Positions 33,590 through 43,449 are shown, counted from the first letter of the stretch. The stretch: DNA of 64,000 nucleotides from Moraxella sp. FZFQ2102 (GCF_024137865.1 NZ_CP099960.1:2232001-2296000); one strand, 5' to 3'. The notes: generated by a model not told the origin, from the sequence alone. Numbers and translations: made by a program.

Positions 33590-34651
33590 TTAGCCACGAT
33601 AGACATTTTCTTCGTTCATGCTAAGCTCGATACCGACGATGTCTGCTTTTTTACTTAGTTCAAATAAATAATCGCACAGGCTGTGGTGAAATGACTGCTG
33701 CTTGAGCTGATTTTCGATCATCGGATACGCACCATCGAAATCAAGTTGCTTGCCGTCTTGTTTGTCCAGCACTTCGACGATATGCACACCATAGCGTGTC
33801 TCGATCGGATTGACGCCGACACCCACAGGCAGCGCGAATACTGCTTTTTCGAACTCAGGCACAGTGCTGCCTTTTTGGACCACGCCAAGCTCGCCACCGT
33901 CTTCTTTGGACGGGCACGCCGAATAGCGACGCGCAAATTCAATAAAATCACTGTCGCGGCTTGTGCTTTGGCTGAGTGTGGCGATGATTTCACTGGCTTG
34001 TTTTTTCAGCTGTAGTCGCTCTTCACCTTCTTCGGGTGGGCTGCTTAGCAGGATATGGCGTACTTTCATGATCGGCGGTGTGATAAACTGCGTGCGATTG
34101 GCGTCATAGTACTGCTGACAGATGGCGCGATCAGGCGTCTTGGCGTGGACTTGTCGCTCGATGAGTGCGGCGATGGCGGATTCTTCGTCCGCTTGCCATG
34201 CATCATCACCCTGCTGCTTGGCGACTTCTTGGCGCAGCAGCTCGCGCACGACTAGGGCTTGAGCGGCTAGATACAGCGCGTCTTCTTGGCTTTTGGCAGG
34301 ATGATACTGGGTCTCTGCAGCGATGGCAGATTCTGGGATTGCTACGCCATTGACGCTAATTTTTGGCAGGGTTTGGCGACTGGATGCGATCAGATTGCTG
34401 TGATTGGACTTTTCTTCGCTGAGTGCTTTTTTGATGAATTCAGCATCTGATGATGGCTTGGTCAGGTCATCTGAAGTCGGCATGATACGAATGCCGTCAT
34501 CGTCTTCGACAAGCCCAATTGGTGTAAATTCTTCGACGGTATGCGCCTGTTCGTGCTCACCTGCACAGCCACATGAGCCACCGCCACAGCCACCTGTGGT
34601 AGGCTTGGTGTCAGTCTTGTCTGCTGACGGTGTAAAAGTGCCAACGCTCAT
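33590..34651 (-). CDS. PpiC-type peptidyl-prolyl isomerase with Cys-rich N-terminus (nar-associated)
   Basis: A 353-residue protein with no signal peptide, so probably cytoplasmic. The N-terminus has a Gly/Cys cluster, GGCGGGSCGCAGEHEQ (residues 19-34), which could bind a metal. A helical region with LYLAAQALVVRELLRQEVAK follows, and the parvulin domain lies at about 195-305 (KVRHILLSSPPEE, FIEFARRYSACPSKEDGGEL, YGVHIVEVLDK). A similar isomerase follows narGHJI in Pseudomonas, so a role in maturation of the nitrate reductase is plausible. Genes nearby (hemerythrin upstream, moeA downstream) fit. Confidence 0.85.
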   Translation of the reverse strand: MSVGTFTPSADKTDTKPTTGGCGGGSCGCAGEHEQAHTVEEFTPIGLVEDDDGIRIMPTSDDLTKPSSDAEFIKKALSEEKSNHSNLIASSRQTLPKISVNGVAIPESAIAAETQYHPAKSQEDALYLAAQALVVRELLRQEVAKQQGDDAWQADEESAIAALIERQVHAKTPDRAICQQYYDANRTQFITPPIMKVRHILLSSPPEEGEERLQLKKQASEIIATLSQSTSRDSDFIEFARRYSACPSKEDGGELGVVQKGSTVPEFEKAVFALPVGVGVNPIETRYGVHIVEVLDKQDGKQLDFDGAYPMIENQLKQQSFHHSLCDYLFELSKKADIVGIELSMNEENVYRG

Positions 34652-34743
34652 ACATTTCCCCTTAAGATTGATGATAAGCCATTATCAAGGATGGGTTCAG
34701 ATTTTGCCATACTTCTTTGGGGGAATGTGGGCGGATTTATCGC

Positions 34744-35172
34744 CTATTTGACATCAGGATGGCTGGCGTGATAAATCGCTAATAGCTGTACATCATCCAA
34801 AATCCGCTCAATCACTGGATATACTTGCCGTTCTTCATAGCGAATGTGCGCCGTCAAGGCATCGGCTAAGGCGTGCAGGTCTGTCAAGCTTGGATCAGTA
34901 GTATGTCGAAGTTTATCCATATCGCGATGCTCCCCTTGCATCTGGGCGATCAGTGCCATCGCGTCTGAATCACCGCTGTCAGTGACGAATTGTGCGATCA
35001 GCCCATCTTCGATGGCAAAGTGCTGCTGCATCTGCTGATCAAGATATGCCGTGATCGCTTGCCAATGTGTGTGAATCTCATTAGGATCTTGGCAATGTCT
35101 TGCATGATTGGCAAGCACCAAGCCTAAATGATGTTCGCGAGATAAAGGCTGTAGATAAGGATGGCGTTTCAT
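34744..35172 (-). CDS. Hemerythrin-like (HHE) domain protein
   Basis: A 142-residue helical protein. Iron ligands expected for the HHE fold are visible: REHHLGL (His14-His15), FAIEDGLI with its Glu, GEHRDM with its His, and HIRYEERQVYP with His and Glu. Members sense or carry oxygen or NO or help Fe-S repair (YtfE, DnrN-like). Its place between narI and the PpiC gene suggests a role in handling NO or oxygen stress on the nitrate reductase. It starts after the narI terminator, so it probably begins its own unit with ppiC and moeA. Confidence 0.83.
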   Translation of the reverse strand: MKRHPYLQPLSREHHLGLVLANHARHCQDPNEIHTHWQAITAYLDQQMQQHFAIEDGLIAQFVTDSGDSDAMALIAQMQGEHRDMDKLRHTTDPSLTDLHALADALTAHIRYEERQVYPVIERILDDVQLLAIYHASHPDVK

Positions 35173-35310
35173 GCGTTGTCCTTGGGATTTATAAGTTGAT
35201 GATTTTGTTATTTTAGCTCAAAAACTGATACGGCTTTGGTGTTTTGGCTTAATAACTTGATTCAATAATTTATCCTAATAATTTACCATAATTTCATAAT
35301 AAACTGCCAT

Positions 35311-35349
35311 AAAAAACCACAAAGGCAAGGATGCGTAAGCCTTTGTGGT
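35311..35349 (-). terminator. Intrinsic terminator after narI
   Basis: On the minus strand ACCACAAAGGC (35349-35339) pairs perfectly with GCCTTTGTGGT (35326-35316) around a 12-nt loop, then a run of six T. It should end the narGHJI transcript before the hemerythrin gene. Confidence 0.9.
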
Positions 35350-35396
35350 CAGTGGTGGAGCTGATAGCGTTTATTATTATAGTTATTCTTGGTGGT

Positions 35397-36125
35397 TTAT
35401 TGTGCTTTTTTCTGACGCACAATCTGATAATTGCGACCCAAATACCAAATCGGTGCAGAAATGATATGCACAAGGCGCGTGAATGGGAATAGCAGAATGA
35501 TGGTAATCCCCAATGCCACATGCAACTGATACACAAGACCAATGTCATGCAGCTGATTGAGCGCGTGTACGGGGCGCAAAATCGTGATGTTCTGCACCCA
35601 GCTTGACAGCGCGACCATCACCGAGCCATCCATATGCTGAGTCGATGCGATGATCGTGCCTAGTCCAAGATTCAGCTGAATGAACAAGATCACCAAAATC
35701 ATCTTATCAGCGAAGCTAGAAGTATGGCTGATGCGCGGATCGGTAAAGCGGCGGATCAGAAGCATGGCAAGACCAATCCAGCACAGCACACCCATCACAC
35801 CACCTGCGACCATCGCCAGTAGCTGCTTATGCTCGGTGCTGATGAAATGATGATAAATCGCAGCAGGTGTCATCATACCGACAAAATGCCCCAGCAAAAT
35901 GCCGATGATGCCGATGTGAAATAGGTTACTTGCGATGCGCATACCTTTGTCATTGAGCATTTGGCTTGAGCCGGTTTTCCATGAATACTGCGACAGATCA
36001 AAGCGTGCCCAAGTGCCGATCACGCACACAGCCAAGGCAATATAAGGATACACGCCAAAAACAAAAATCTGTAGCCAATTAAGATGATCAAGCCCCATCG
36101 ATGCGGCGGTTACGGCAGTTGTCAT
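35397..36125 (-). CDS. narI: Respiratory nitrate reductase gamma subunit NarI
   Basis: A 242-residue membrane cytochrome b with five predicted helices. It contains FVFGVYPYIALAVCVIGTWAR in the first helix, FHIGIIGILLGHFVGMMTP with two candidate haem-ligand His residues, and HVALGITIILLFPFTRLVHIISAP with two more. Four His in helices 2 and 5 fit the two haems of NarI, which pass electrons from quinol to NarH. It overlaps narJ by 4 bp. Confidence 0.95.
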   Translation of the reverse strand: MTTAVTAASMGLDHLNWLQIFVFGVYPYIALAVCVIGTWARFDLSQYSWKTGSSQMLNDKGMRIASNLFHIGIIGILLGHFVGMMTPAAIYHHFISTEHKQLLAMVAGGVMGVLCWIGLAMLLIRRFTDPRISHTSSFADKMILVILFIQLNLGLGTIIASTQHMDGSVMVALSSWVQNITILRPVHALNQLHDIGLVYQLHVALGITIILLFPFTRLVHIISAPIWYLGRNYQIVRQKKAQ

Positions 36126-36919
36126 AGGTTCACCCCTTTATCACGGTTGGTGCGAGTATTCGGTTTGTCAAAGCCGACCCAGTGTACAGGGATTTCGGCG
36201 TTTTTATTAGCGGTTTGTGCCAAGGTTTCAGCGACGCGCTGATTGACTTGGTTGCTTGGGCAGCGGTCTTGTTGTTCGGCGGACAAAAAGTCCACCACTT
36301 CTTCTTCCCATGCCTGATCAATGGCATCCATCGTCGTGTCATCGGCGATTTTGCCCATCTTGGCAAGCTCATCATCGATGACGCTCAAGGGCTTGCCTGC
36401 AATCTGTAGCAGTGCTTTAAATAAGCTGGCATAGGTGCTGTTTTTGTCAATCAAACGCGCAGCAAGCACGGTCAGAATATGACTGATATCAGCGATGTCC
36501 ATGCGAATCTGCATGGTGTCATCGGTTTGGCTTGCTTGATATGCCAAAAACTCAAGATACATCGGCAGATAGTCAGGCAGCTCTTTGATACCAATCTCAA
36601 AGCCTGCCGCTTCATACTGCGCCATCAGATCGACCATCGCCTGCCCACGGTCACGGCTCTCGCCATGTACATGCTCGAACAGCCACAGCGACAAGTTACG
36701 ACCGCGTTCAAACAAGCCATCATAACGCGACTGCGCTTCGATGCTGCCCATGCTGCCAAGCTCATCGATGAACTTGGCAATCTCGGCGCGTACTTCAGGG
36801 CTGATCAGCTTCGATGTCATCACAAGCTTGCGACACTCTGCCAGATGATCATCACCAAACAGCACATCATCAGGATAATCCAGTAGAACGCTGATGACTT
36901 TTAATAATTTAAAATCCAT
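36122..36919 (-). CDS. narJ: Nitrate reductase molybdenum cofactor assembly chaperone NarJ
   Basis: A 265-residue TorD/NarJ-family chaperone. It begins MDFKLLKVISVLLDYPDDVL and contains LFEHVHGESRDRGQAMVDLM and ELPDYLPMYLEFLA, which are NarJ hallmarks. It holds NarGH until Mo-bisMGD is inserted. The C-terminal tail is longer than in E. coli (236 aa). Between narH (1-nt gap) and narI (4-bp overlap). Confidence 0.94.
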   Translation of the reverse strand: MDFKLLKVISVLLDYPDDVLFGDDHLAECRKLVMTSKLISPEVRAEIAKFIDELGSMGSIEAQSRYDGLFERGRNLSLWLFEHVHGESRDRGQAMVDLMAQYEAAGFEIGIKELPDYLPMYLEFLAYQASQTDDTMQIRMDIADISHILTVLAARLIDKNSTYASLFKALLQIAGKPLSVIDDELAKMGKIADDTTMDAIDQAWEEEVVDFLSAEQQDRCPSNQVNQRVAETLAQTANKNAEIPVHWVGFDKPNTRTNRDKGVNL

Positions 36920-36920
36920 C

Positions 36921-38459
36921 TTAGCTCTCCCAAGTCTGTACCGTCTCGATCATCTCGCGGCGATTGGTTTTCTTTTGTCCAAACATATTGACATCATTAC
37001 TGCCGCCACAGCCTTCACCAAAGCTAAAGCCGCAGCCATTACGCTCAGCAAAGACATCGCTCATCGCTTCTTCGCGGTGTGCTGTCGGAATGACGAAACG
37101 ATCTTCATAATTGGCAATCGCAAGGTAGCGATACATCTCATCGACTTGGGTTTTGGTCAAGCCCACAGACTCAAGCACGGCGGTGGCGTCTTGTTTCTCA
37201 ACCAGCTCCAGACGCTTATAAGAGCGCATGGCAAGTAGGCGTTTTAGTGCCAATTTCACTGGGGCTTCATCGCCTGCGGTGAGCATATTGGCAAGGTATT
37301 TAAGCGGAATGCGTAGGCTATCGACATCAGGGATTAAGCCATCCATGCCCACCTGCCCTGCTTCGGCGGCGTTTTGGATTGGTGATAGTGGCGGTACATA
37401 CCATACCATCGGCAAGGTGCGATATTCTGGGTGTAGTGGCAGTGCCAATTTCCAATCCATCGCAAGCTTATACACAGGTGATTTTTGAGCAGATTCAATG
37501 ACCGACATCGGCACGCCGTCTTTTAGCGCTTGCTCGATGACTTTTGGATCATTTGGGTCCAAGAATACATCAAGCTGTGCTTGGTATAGGTCTTTTTCGT
37601 TTGGCGTACTTGCTGCTTCTTTAATCTTGTCAGCATCATATAGCAGTACGCCAAGATAGCGGATACGACCGACACAAGTCTCAGAGCAGATGGTTGGCTG
37701 ACCTGATTCGATGCGTGGATAGCAGAAAATACATTTTTCAGATTTGCCTGATTTCCAGTTATAATAAATTTTCTTATAAGGGCAACCAGAGATACACATA
37801 CGCCAGCCGCGGCATTTTTCTTGGTCAATTAGAACAATGCCATCTTCTTCACGCTTATAGATCGCCCCCGATGGACAAGACGCCACACAAGTTGGATTTA
37901 GGCAATGCTCGCACAGACGCGGCAAGTACATCATAAAGGTGTTTTCGTATTGACCGTAGATATCGGCTTGGATATTGTCAAAGTTCTTATCAATACGGCG
38001 TTTTTCAAACTCTGAGCCTAGGATCTCTTCCCAGTTTGGACCCCATTCAATCTTTTGCATACGCTTGCCAGTGATCAGCGAGCGCGGGCGTGCGATCGGC
38101 TGATGTTCGCTGATCGGCGCGGTGTGCAGATGCTGATAATCAAAGTCAAACGGCTCATAATAATCATCTAGCGTTGGTAAATCAGGATTGGCAAAGATAT
38201 TTGCCAAAATACGAAATTTACCACCAATTCTAGGATTGATTGAGCCATTGGCGTTACGAATCCAGCCGCCTTTCCACTTGTCTTGGTTTTCCCATTCTTT
38301 AGGAAAGCCGATACCGGGCTTGGATTCGACATTATTAAACCATGCGTATTCCATGCCTTCACGGCTGGTCCAGACATTTTTACAAGTAACAGAACAAGTA
38401 TGGCAACCGATACACTTGTCTAGGTTTAGCACCATACCCACTTGTGAACGAATTTTCAT
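36921..38459 (-). CDS. narH: Respiratory nitrate reductase beta subunit NarH
   Basis: A 512-residue iron-sulfur electron-transfer subunit. Cluster ligands are present: CIGCHTCSVTCKNVW at residue 18, CEHCLNPTCVASCPSG near 184, CRGWRMCISGCPYKK (the Trp marks the 3Fe-4S cluster) and CIFCYPRIESGQPTICSETC. The start ATG follows a 219-bp gap from narG that holds a palindromic repeat, so part of the narG transcript may end or be processed there. Confidence 0.96.
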   Translation of the reverse strand: MKIRSQVGMVLNLDKCIGCHTCSVTCKNVWTSREGMEYAWFNNVESKPGIGFPKEWENQDKWKGGWIRNANGSINPRIGGKFRILANIFANPDLPTLDDYYEPFDFDYQHLHTAPISEHQPIARPRSLITGKRMQKIEWGPNWEEILGSEFEKRRIDKNFDNIQADIYGQYENTFMMYLPRLCEHCLNPTCVASCPSGAIYKREEDGIVLIDQEKCRGWRMCISGCPYKKIYYNWKSGKSEKCIFCYPRIESGQPTICSETCVGRIRYLGVLLYDADKIKEAASTPNEKDLYQAQLDVFLDPNDPKVIEQALKDGVPMSVIESAQKSPVYKLAMDWKLALPLHPEYRTLPMVWYVPPLSPIQNAAEAGQVGMDGLIPDVDSLRIPLKYLANMLTAGDEAPVKLALKRLLAMRSYKRLELVEKQDATAVLESVGLTKTQVDEMYRYLAIANYEDRFVIPTAHREEAMSDVFAERNGCGFSFGEGCGGSNDVNMFGQKKTNRREMIETVQTWES

Positions 38460-38495
38460 CTTAATTTCCTTGACCTAGCGTTTGCTTGGTAATTT

Positions 38496-38616
38496 TTGGT
38501 ATTGTTCAATCAACAGACTGTAGGGTGTACGCACCATTAAGATTTGGGGTTTTGAAGGTGCGTGCAACGCACCCTACACCAAAATTTGTTAAAATCTATA
38601 ATTTTAACAATACCAA
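38496..38616. repeat. Palindromic intergenic repeat, copy A, between narG and narH
   Basis: Outer arms TTGGTATTGTT (38496-38506) and AACAATACCAA (38606-38616) are perfect. Inside, GTAGGGTGTACGCACC (38520-38535) pairs with GGTGCGTGCAACGCACCCTAC (38557-38577). A further hairpin GTTAAAAT/ATTTTAAC lies at 38588-38608. Related sequences occur at 46996-47062 and 54947-55045. Confidence 0.8.
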
Positions 38617-38678
38617 CTGTTTAAGTTATTGTATCCCCTTTGACAAGGCTTGATTATCCTGCCAAAGGGGCTTGCCCA

Positions 38679-41600
38679 TCAGTCAATGGTAGTAGGCAGC
38701 GGCTGTGGCAGGCTGTCATCAGGCTTGCCTTCTAGCCAGTCGATGTTCGCCATCTTACGCACGACGACGAATTCATCGCGGTTGCAGCCGACTGTACCAT
38801 AGTAGTTAAAGCCATAAGACTGCTGTGCATAACCGCCAATCATGTGCGTCGGCTTTAAGATCGCGCGCGTCACTGAGTTGTGGATACCGCCACGCGTGCC
38901 TGAGTTCTCAGAACCAGGGATATTCACAAGCTTCTCTTGGGCGTGGTACATCATGGTCATGCCTTCTTTGACACGCTGAGAGACGACAGCACGCGCGGTG
39001 ATCGCACCATTGGCATTGAACACTTCGATCCAGTCATTATCGACGATACCTGCTTTTTTAGCGTCGATCTCACTCATCCACACAATCGGGCCGCCGCGGC
39101 TTAGGGTCAGCATCAGTAGGTTTTCTGAATAAGTTGAGTGGATACCCCATTTTTGGTGCGGTGTTAGGAAGTTTAGCACCACTTCTTTATTGCCATTAGA
39201 CTGATAGCGTGTCAAGCCTTCGATTGCTTGGGTGTCGATCGGTGGGCGATACTGCTGCATCTGCTCACCGAACGCCTGCATCCAAGGGTGATCTTGGTAG
39301 AACTGCTGACGGCCTGTGATCGTACGCCAAGGAATCAGCTCATGCACATTGGTGTAGCCTGCGTTGTAGCTGACCTTTTCAGATTCTAGACCTGACCAAG
39401 TTGGGCTTGAGATGATCTTACGCGGCTGAGCGACGATGTCGCGGAAGCGGATTTTCTCGTGTTCGCTTGACTTGGCTAGGTGCGTATGATCACGACCTGT
39501 ATTTTTGGACAAATCTGCCCAAGCTTTCACTGCCACATGACCGTTAGTCTCAGGGGCAAGCATTAAGATCGTCTCGGCAGCATCGACTGCAGTGTCAATG
39601 CGTGGGCGACCTTTGGCGACACCATCAGCGACGGTGTAGTTTAGGTCTGCCAAGTGGCGCACTTCTTCTGTGGTGTCCCAGTTGATGCCTTTTGAGCCAT
39701 TGCCAAGCGTATCCATCAAGCCGCCCAATGAAGTGAACTTCTCATAAGTAGCAGGATAATCACGCTCCACCACCTTGATGTGCGGGCAGTTGATACCTGG
39801 AATTGGACGCTCGCCTGCAGTTTTCCAGTCTGTGCCACCAAATGGCTGCGCCAATTCAGCTGGGCTGTCGTGCTGCATCGGCAAGGTGACGATGTCGGTC
39901 TCTACGCCCAAGTGTCCATCGGTTAATTCTGAGAATTTCTTGGCGATGCCTTTATAAATTTCCCAGTCGGTCTTTGATTCCCAAGCAGGGTCGGTCGCCG
40001 CGGTCAATGGATGGATAAATGGATGCATATCCGATGTGTTCATGTCATCTTTTTCGTACCAAGTCGCGGTTGGCAGCACGATATCAGAATACAGACAAGT
40101 CGATGACATACGGAAATCGAGCGTCGTGACCAAGTCTAGCTTGCCAGTCGCGCCAGTTGGCTCAAAATCAATCTCAGTTGGGCGAATGCCATCATGAATG
40201 GTCTCATCGCCTAGGATACCGTGCTTAGTGCCAAGCAGATAATGCAGCATATATTCATGCCCTTTACCTGATGAACCTAGCAGATTTGAGCGCCAGATGA
40301 ATAGGTTTCTTGGGAAGTTGGCAGGATTATCAGGACTTTCGGCAGCGAAGCGGATTAAGCCATTTTCCAGACCATCGACCACATAATTTTCAGCATTGCC
40401 TGATGCCTTGGCAGCACGACCGATGGCAAGTGGGTTTTGGTTCAGCTGTGGTGCTGATGGTAGCCACCCTGCACGCTCGGCGCGGATGTTGTAGTCAAGC
40501 ATATGCTCAGGGAACTGTGACTTATCCGCGTGCGGTGATAGAATCTCGTGCGCTGACACTTTCTCATGACGCCATTGGCTTGAGTGATTATAAAAGAAGC
40601 TTGTGCCATTCATATGACGCGGCGGACGATGCCAGTCCAAGCCAAATGCCAAGGGTGCCCAACCTGTTTGTGGACGCAATTTTTCTTGACCGACATAATG
40701 CGCCCAGCCACCGCCAGACTGACCGATACAGCCGCACAGAATGAGCATATTGATCACGCCGCGGTAGTTCATGTCCATGTGATACCAGTGGTTCATGCCC
40801 GCGCCGATAATGATCATCGATTTGCCGTGGGTTTTGTGTGCATTTTCAGCGAACTCGCGGGCGATTTGGATGACTTTTTCGCGAGATACGCCTGTGATGA
40901 CTTCTTGCCAAGCTGGTGTGCCTGCCACAGTTGCATCATTATAATCATCGGTGACATGATCGCCGCCGATGCCATTATCCACGCCAAGGTTCGCTAGCAT
41001 CAGATCAAATACGGTGACGACTTTGGCGGTTTCGCCATTGGCAAGGGTTAAGGTGCGACAAGGCAGGGTTTTGTATTGAATGTCATCGCCTTTGGCAGAA
41101 GTGAAGTACGGATGCTCACCGCCACCGAAGTAGTCAAGACCGACTTCCACCGTTTCGCCTGAGCCTTTTTGCGAAAGCTGTAGGGTAACTTCGCTATTGT
41201 TCGTGCCTTCTTTATTTTCAAGATTCCAGCGACCAGATTCGCCCCAACGATAGCCGATAGAACCAATCGGAGAGACGAGTTCACCGTTTTGGTCAAGGGC
41301 GATGGTTTTCCATTCTGGGTTGTTTTCTTGACCAAGATTATCCACAAGGTCAGACGCACGAAGAAAACGCCCTGCACGAGCTGATTTGCCTTCCCCTTCT
41401 ACCATCACAAGCATTGGCAAGTCAGTATAGCGGCGTGCATAGTCAAGGAAATAATCGCTTGGCTGTTTAAGATAAAACTCTTTGATAATCACATGGCAGA
41501 ATGCTTGGGCAAGGGCTGCGTCCGTGCCTTGTTTTGGGTTTAGCCATAGGTCGCACAATTTGGCAATCTCGGCATAGTCTGGAGTAATTGCGACAGTTTT

Positions 41601-42428
41601 TGTGCCTTTGTAACGCACTTCGGTGAAGAAATGCGCATCAGGGGTACGCGTCTGCGGTACATTTGAACCCCATGCGATGATGTAGTCTGAATTATACCAG
41701 TCGGCAGCTTCAGGGACATCGGTCTGCTCACCCCAAGTCATTGGGCTGGCAGGCGGTAGATCGCAATACCAGTCATAGAATGACAAGCACACACCGCCAA
41801 TCAGCGACAGATAACGACTGCCTGCTGCATAGCTGACCATACTCATCGCAGGAATCGGCGAGAAGCCGATGATGCGGTCAGGACCGAAGGTCTTGGCGGT
41901 ATAGACATTGGCAGCAGCGATGATCTCTAGTACTTCATTCCAGCTAGAGCGCACAAAGCCGCCCAAGCCGCGTTTAGATTTATACGCTTGGGTCTTGGCA
42001 GGATCGGTGACGATGCTTGCCCATGCGTCCACAGGATCTTTGTGCTTGCCTTTGGCTTCGCGCCATAGTTTGAGCAGTGGTTTACGCACTTTTGGGTATT
42101 TTAGGCGGTTTGCCGAATACATATACCAGCTATAGCTTGCACCGCGTGGGCAGCCGCGTGGTTCGTGGTTTGGCAGGTCAGGACGGGTGCGCGGATAGTC
42201 GGTTTGTTGGGTCTCCCAAGTCACCAAGCCATTTTTGACATAGATTTTCCACGAGCATGAGCCTGTACAGTTTACGCCGTGTGTTGAGCGGACGATTTTG
42301 TCATATTGCCAGCGATTGCGGTAGAAATTTTCCCAATCGCGACTTTCATCACGGACTTCACCATGTCCGTCTGCGTATTCGCCAGTTTTTTTCTTAAAGA
42401 AACGAAATTGGTCGAGTAAATGGCTCAT
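38679..42428 (-). CDS. narG: Respiratory nitrate reductase alpha subunit NarG
   Basis: A 1249-residue Mo-bisMGD catalytic subunit that reduces nitrate to nitrite on the cytoplasmic side. ATG 42428 (MSHLLDQFRFFKKKTGEYAD) is preferred to the frame start at 42479, since it matches the NarG N-terminus and has AGGAAAG upstream. The 4Fe-4S ligands are His and Cys of STHGVNCTGSCSWKIYVK and the Cys of GCPRGASYSW. IIAWGSNVPQTRTPDAHFF lies near the Mo site. The length agrees with E. coli NarG (1247). An FNR-type box is upstream. Confidence 0.97.
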   Translation of the reverse strand: MSHLLDQFRFFKKKTGEYADGHGEVRDESRDWENFYRNRWQYDKIVRSTHGVNCTGSCSWKIYVKNGLVTWETQQTDYPRTRPDLPNHEPRGCPRGASYSWYMYSANRLKYPKVRKPLLKLWREAKGKHKDPVDAWASIVTDPAKTQAYKSKRGLGGFVRSSWNEVLEIIAAANVYTAKTFGPDRIIGFSPIPAMSMVSYAAGSRYLSLIGGVCLSFYDWYCDLPPASPMTWGEQTDVPEAADWYNSDYIIAWGSNVPQTRTPDAHFFTEVRYKGTKTVAITPDYAEIAKLCDLWLNPKQGTDAALAQAFCHVIIKEFYLKQPSDYFLDYARRYTDLPMLVMVEGEGKSARAGRFLRASDLVDNLGQENNPEWKTIALDQNGELVSPIGSIGYRWGESGRWNLENKEGTNNSEVTLQLSQKGSGETVEVGLDYFGGGEHPYFTSAKGDDIQYKTLPCRTLTLANGETAKVVTVFDLMLANLGVDNGIGGDHVTDDYNDATVAGTPAWQEVITGVSREKVIQIAREFAENAHKTHGKSMIIIGAGMNHWYHMDMNYRGVINMLILCGCIGQSGGGWAHYVGQEKLRPQTGWAPLAFGLDWHRPPRHMNGTSFFYNHSSQWRHEKVSAHEILSPHADKSQFPEHMLDYNIRAERAGWLPSAPQLNQNPLAIGRAAKASGNAENYVVDGLENGLIRFAAESPDNPANFPRNLFIWRSNLLGSSGKGHEYMLHYLLGTKHGILGDETIHDGIRPTEIDFEPTGATGKLDLVTTLDFRMSSTCLYSDIVLPTATWYEKDDMNTSDMHPFIHPLTAATDPAWESKTDWEIYKGIAKKFSELTDGHLGVETDIVTLPMQHDSPAELAQPFGGTDWKTAGERPIPGINCPHIKVVERDYPATYEKFTSLGGLMDTLGNGSKGINWDTTEEVRHLADLNYTVADGVAKGRPRIDTAVDAAETILMLAPETNGHVAVKAWADLSKNTGRDHTHLAKSSEHEKIRFRDIVAQPRKIISSPTWSGLESEKVSYNAGYTNVHELIPWRTITGRQQFYQDHPWMQAFGEQMQQYRPPIDTQAIEGLTRYQSNGNKEVVLNFLTPHQKWGIHSTYSENLLMLTLSRGGPIVWMSEIDAKKAGIVDNDWIEVFNANGAITARAVVSQRVKEGMTMMYHAQEKLVNIPGSENSGTRGGIHNSVTRAILKPTHMIGGYAQQSYGFNYYGTVGCNRDEFVVVRKMANIDWLEGKPDDSLPQPLPTTID

Positions 42429-42568
42429 CTTGCTTTCCTCGTTGTGATAAAAATGCTGCATTGGCAGATGCCAAGCCAAGTTTTATTATAAAGTGTGACT
42501 AATCAGCCAACCATCGCCTAGACGGCTACAGCGAGATACTTCTTTGGGTGTAGTTGGGTAGTTTTGAC

Positions 42569-42582
42569 TTGATTAGAATCAA
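42569..42582. promoter_or_regulatory. FNR-type box upstream of narG
   Basis: TTGATTAGAATCAA is a perfect FNR-type dyad, centred about 147 bp upstream of the narG ATG. No clean NarL 7-2-7 site is seen in the same gap. Confidence 0.85.
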
Positions 42583-42655
42583 TAATTTTTAGCCAATTGA
42601 TAAGTTTATTCATCATTATCCACATTCCTAGTGATGAAAATTATCACCCCACCCT

Positions 42656-43288
42656 TTAATGTGAATACACAAACGCCGATGCTAGCTGCTCGGTATCACT
42701 GATACTCACGCCCAGATCGTGAATGCGCCCATCGTGCATATCATAGATCCAACCATGCACGGCAAGTTTATCGCCGCGGTACCATGCGTTTTGGACGATG
42801 GTGGTGTGGCAGACATTGGTGACTTGGCGTTTGACATTGATTTGGCACAGTAAGTTCAGCTCATCATCACCGCTAAGACCTTCAAATTCATCGCGGTACT
42901 GATAGCGCATTCCTTTTAGCGGTCTGAGCCAATTATCGATCAAGCCAAACTCTTCTTGGCTGAGTGCCGCCTTGACACCGCCACAGCCATAATGTCCGCA
43001 GACGATGATGTGCTCGACTTTCAGTACATCGACCGCGTACTGCAACACGGATAATAGATTCATGTCCGTTGAGACCACCATATTTGCGACATTGCGGTGC
43101 ACGAACAGCTCCCCTGGCATCACGCCCACCACTTCATTGGCAGGCACGCGGCTGTCTGAGCAGCCGATCCATAGGTATTTGGGCGATTGGGCTTTGGATA
43201 GCTTGGGGAAATACTCAGGATCGCGCGCACTCAGTGACTCTGCCCAGTATTGATTATTGGCTAATAAATCAGTTAATGATGTATTCAT
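42656..43288 (-). CDS. can: Beta-class carbonic anhydrase
   Basis: A 210-residue enzyme that interconverts CO2 and bicarbonate. ATG 43288 begins MNTSLTDLLANNQYWAESLS, the typical N-terminus; the frame upstream to 43357 is not supported. The zinc site is Cys and Asp of CSDSRVPANEV, with His and Cys of CGHYGCGGVKAAL. HGWIYDMHDGRIHDLG is the usual C-terminal motif. No functional tie to nitrate respiration is implied. Confidence 0.94.
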   Translation of the reverse strand: MNTSLTDLLANNQYWAESLSARDPEYFPKLSKAQSPKYLWIGCSDSRVPANEVVGVMPGELFVHRNVANMVVSTDMNLLSVLQYAVDVLKVEHIIVCGHYGCGGVKAALSQEEFGLIDNWLRPLKGMRYQYRDEFEGLSGDDELNLLCQINVKRQVTNVCHTTIVQNAWYRGDKLAVHGWIYDMHDGRIHDLGVSISDTEQLASAFVYSH

Positions 43289-43394
43289 GATAATTCCAAA
43301 ACGGCTTCGGTTGGCTTGGTGATCATGAGCATAAAATAAAGCGCGATCATCTGCCATGCCCTAAAAGGTCAAAAATCTAGCCAAAAGTAGTAAA

Positions 43395-43449
43395 CACCCC
43401 GCCGCTGCTTGCCACCTAAGCACACTTAGCAGGCGTGGTGGGATTTTTT
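43395..43449 (+). promoter_or_regulatory. Terminator-like GC-rich hairpin upstream of the Crp/Fnr gene
   Basis: A GC-rich stretch with nested complementarity (CACC near 43395 against GGTG near 43438, and CTAAG-CACA-CTTAG at its tip) is followed by six T. It lies 85 bp upstream of the Crp/Fnr gene and faces the same way, between divergent genes, so there is no upstream gene for it to terminate. An attenuator is possible. Confidence 0.35.

Noticed and set aside
40310..40997. Overlapping open frames antisense to narG
   Set aside because: They are shadow frames of NarG, which is conserved over its full length.
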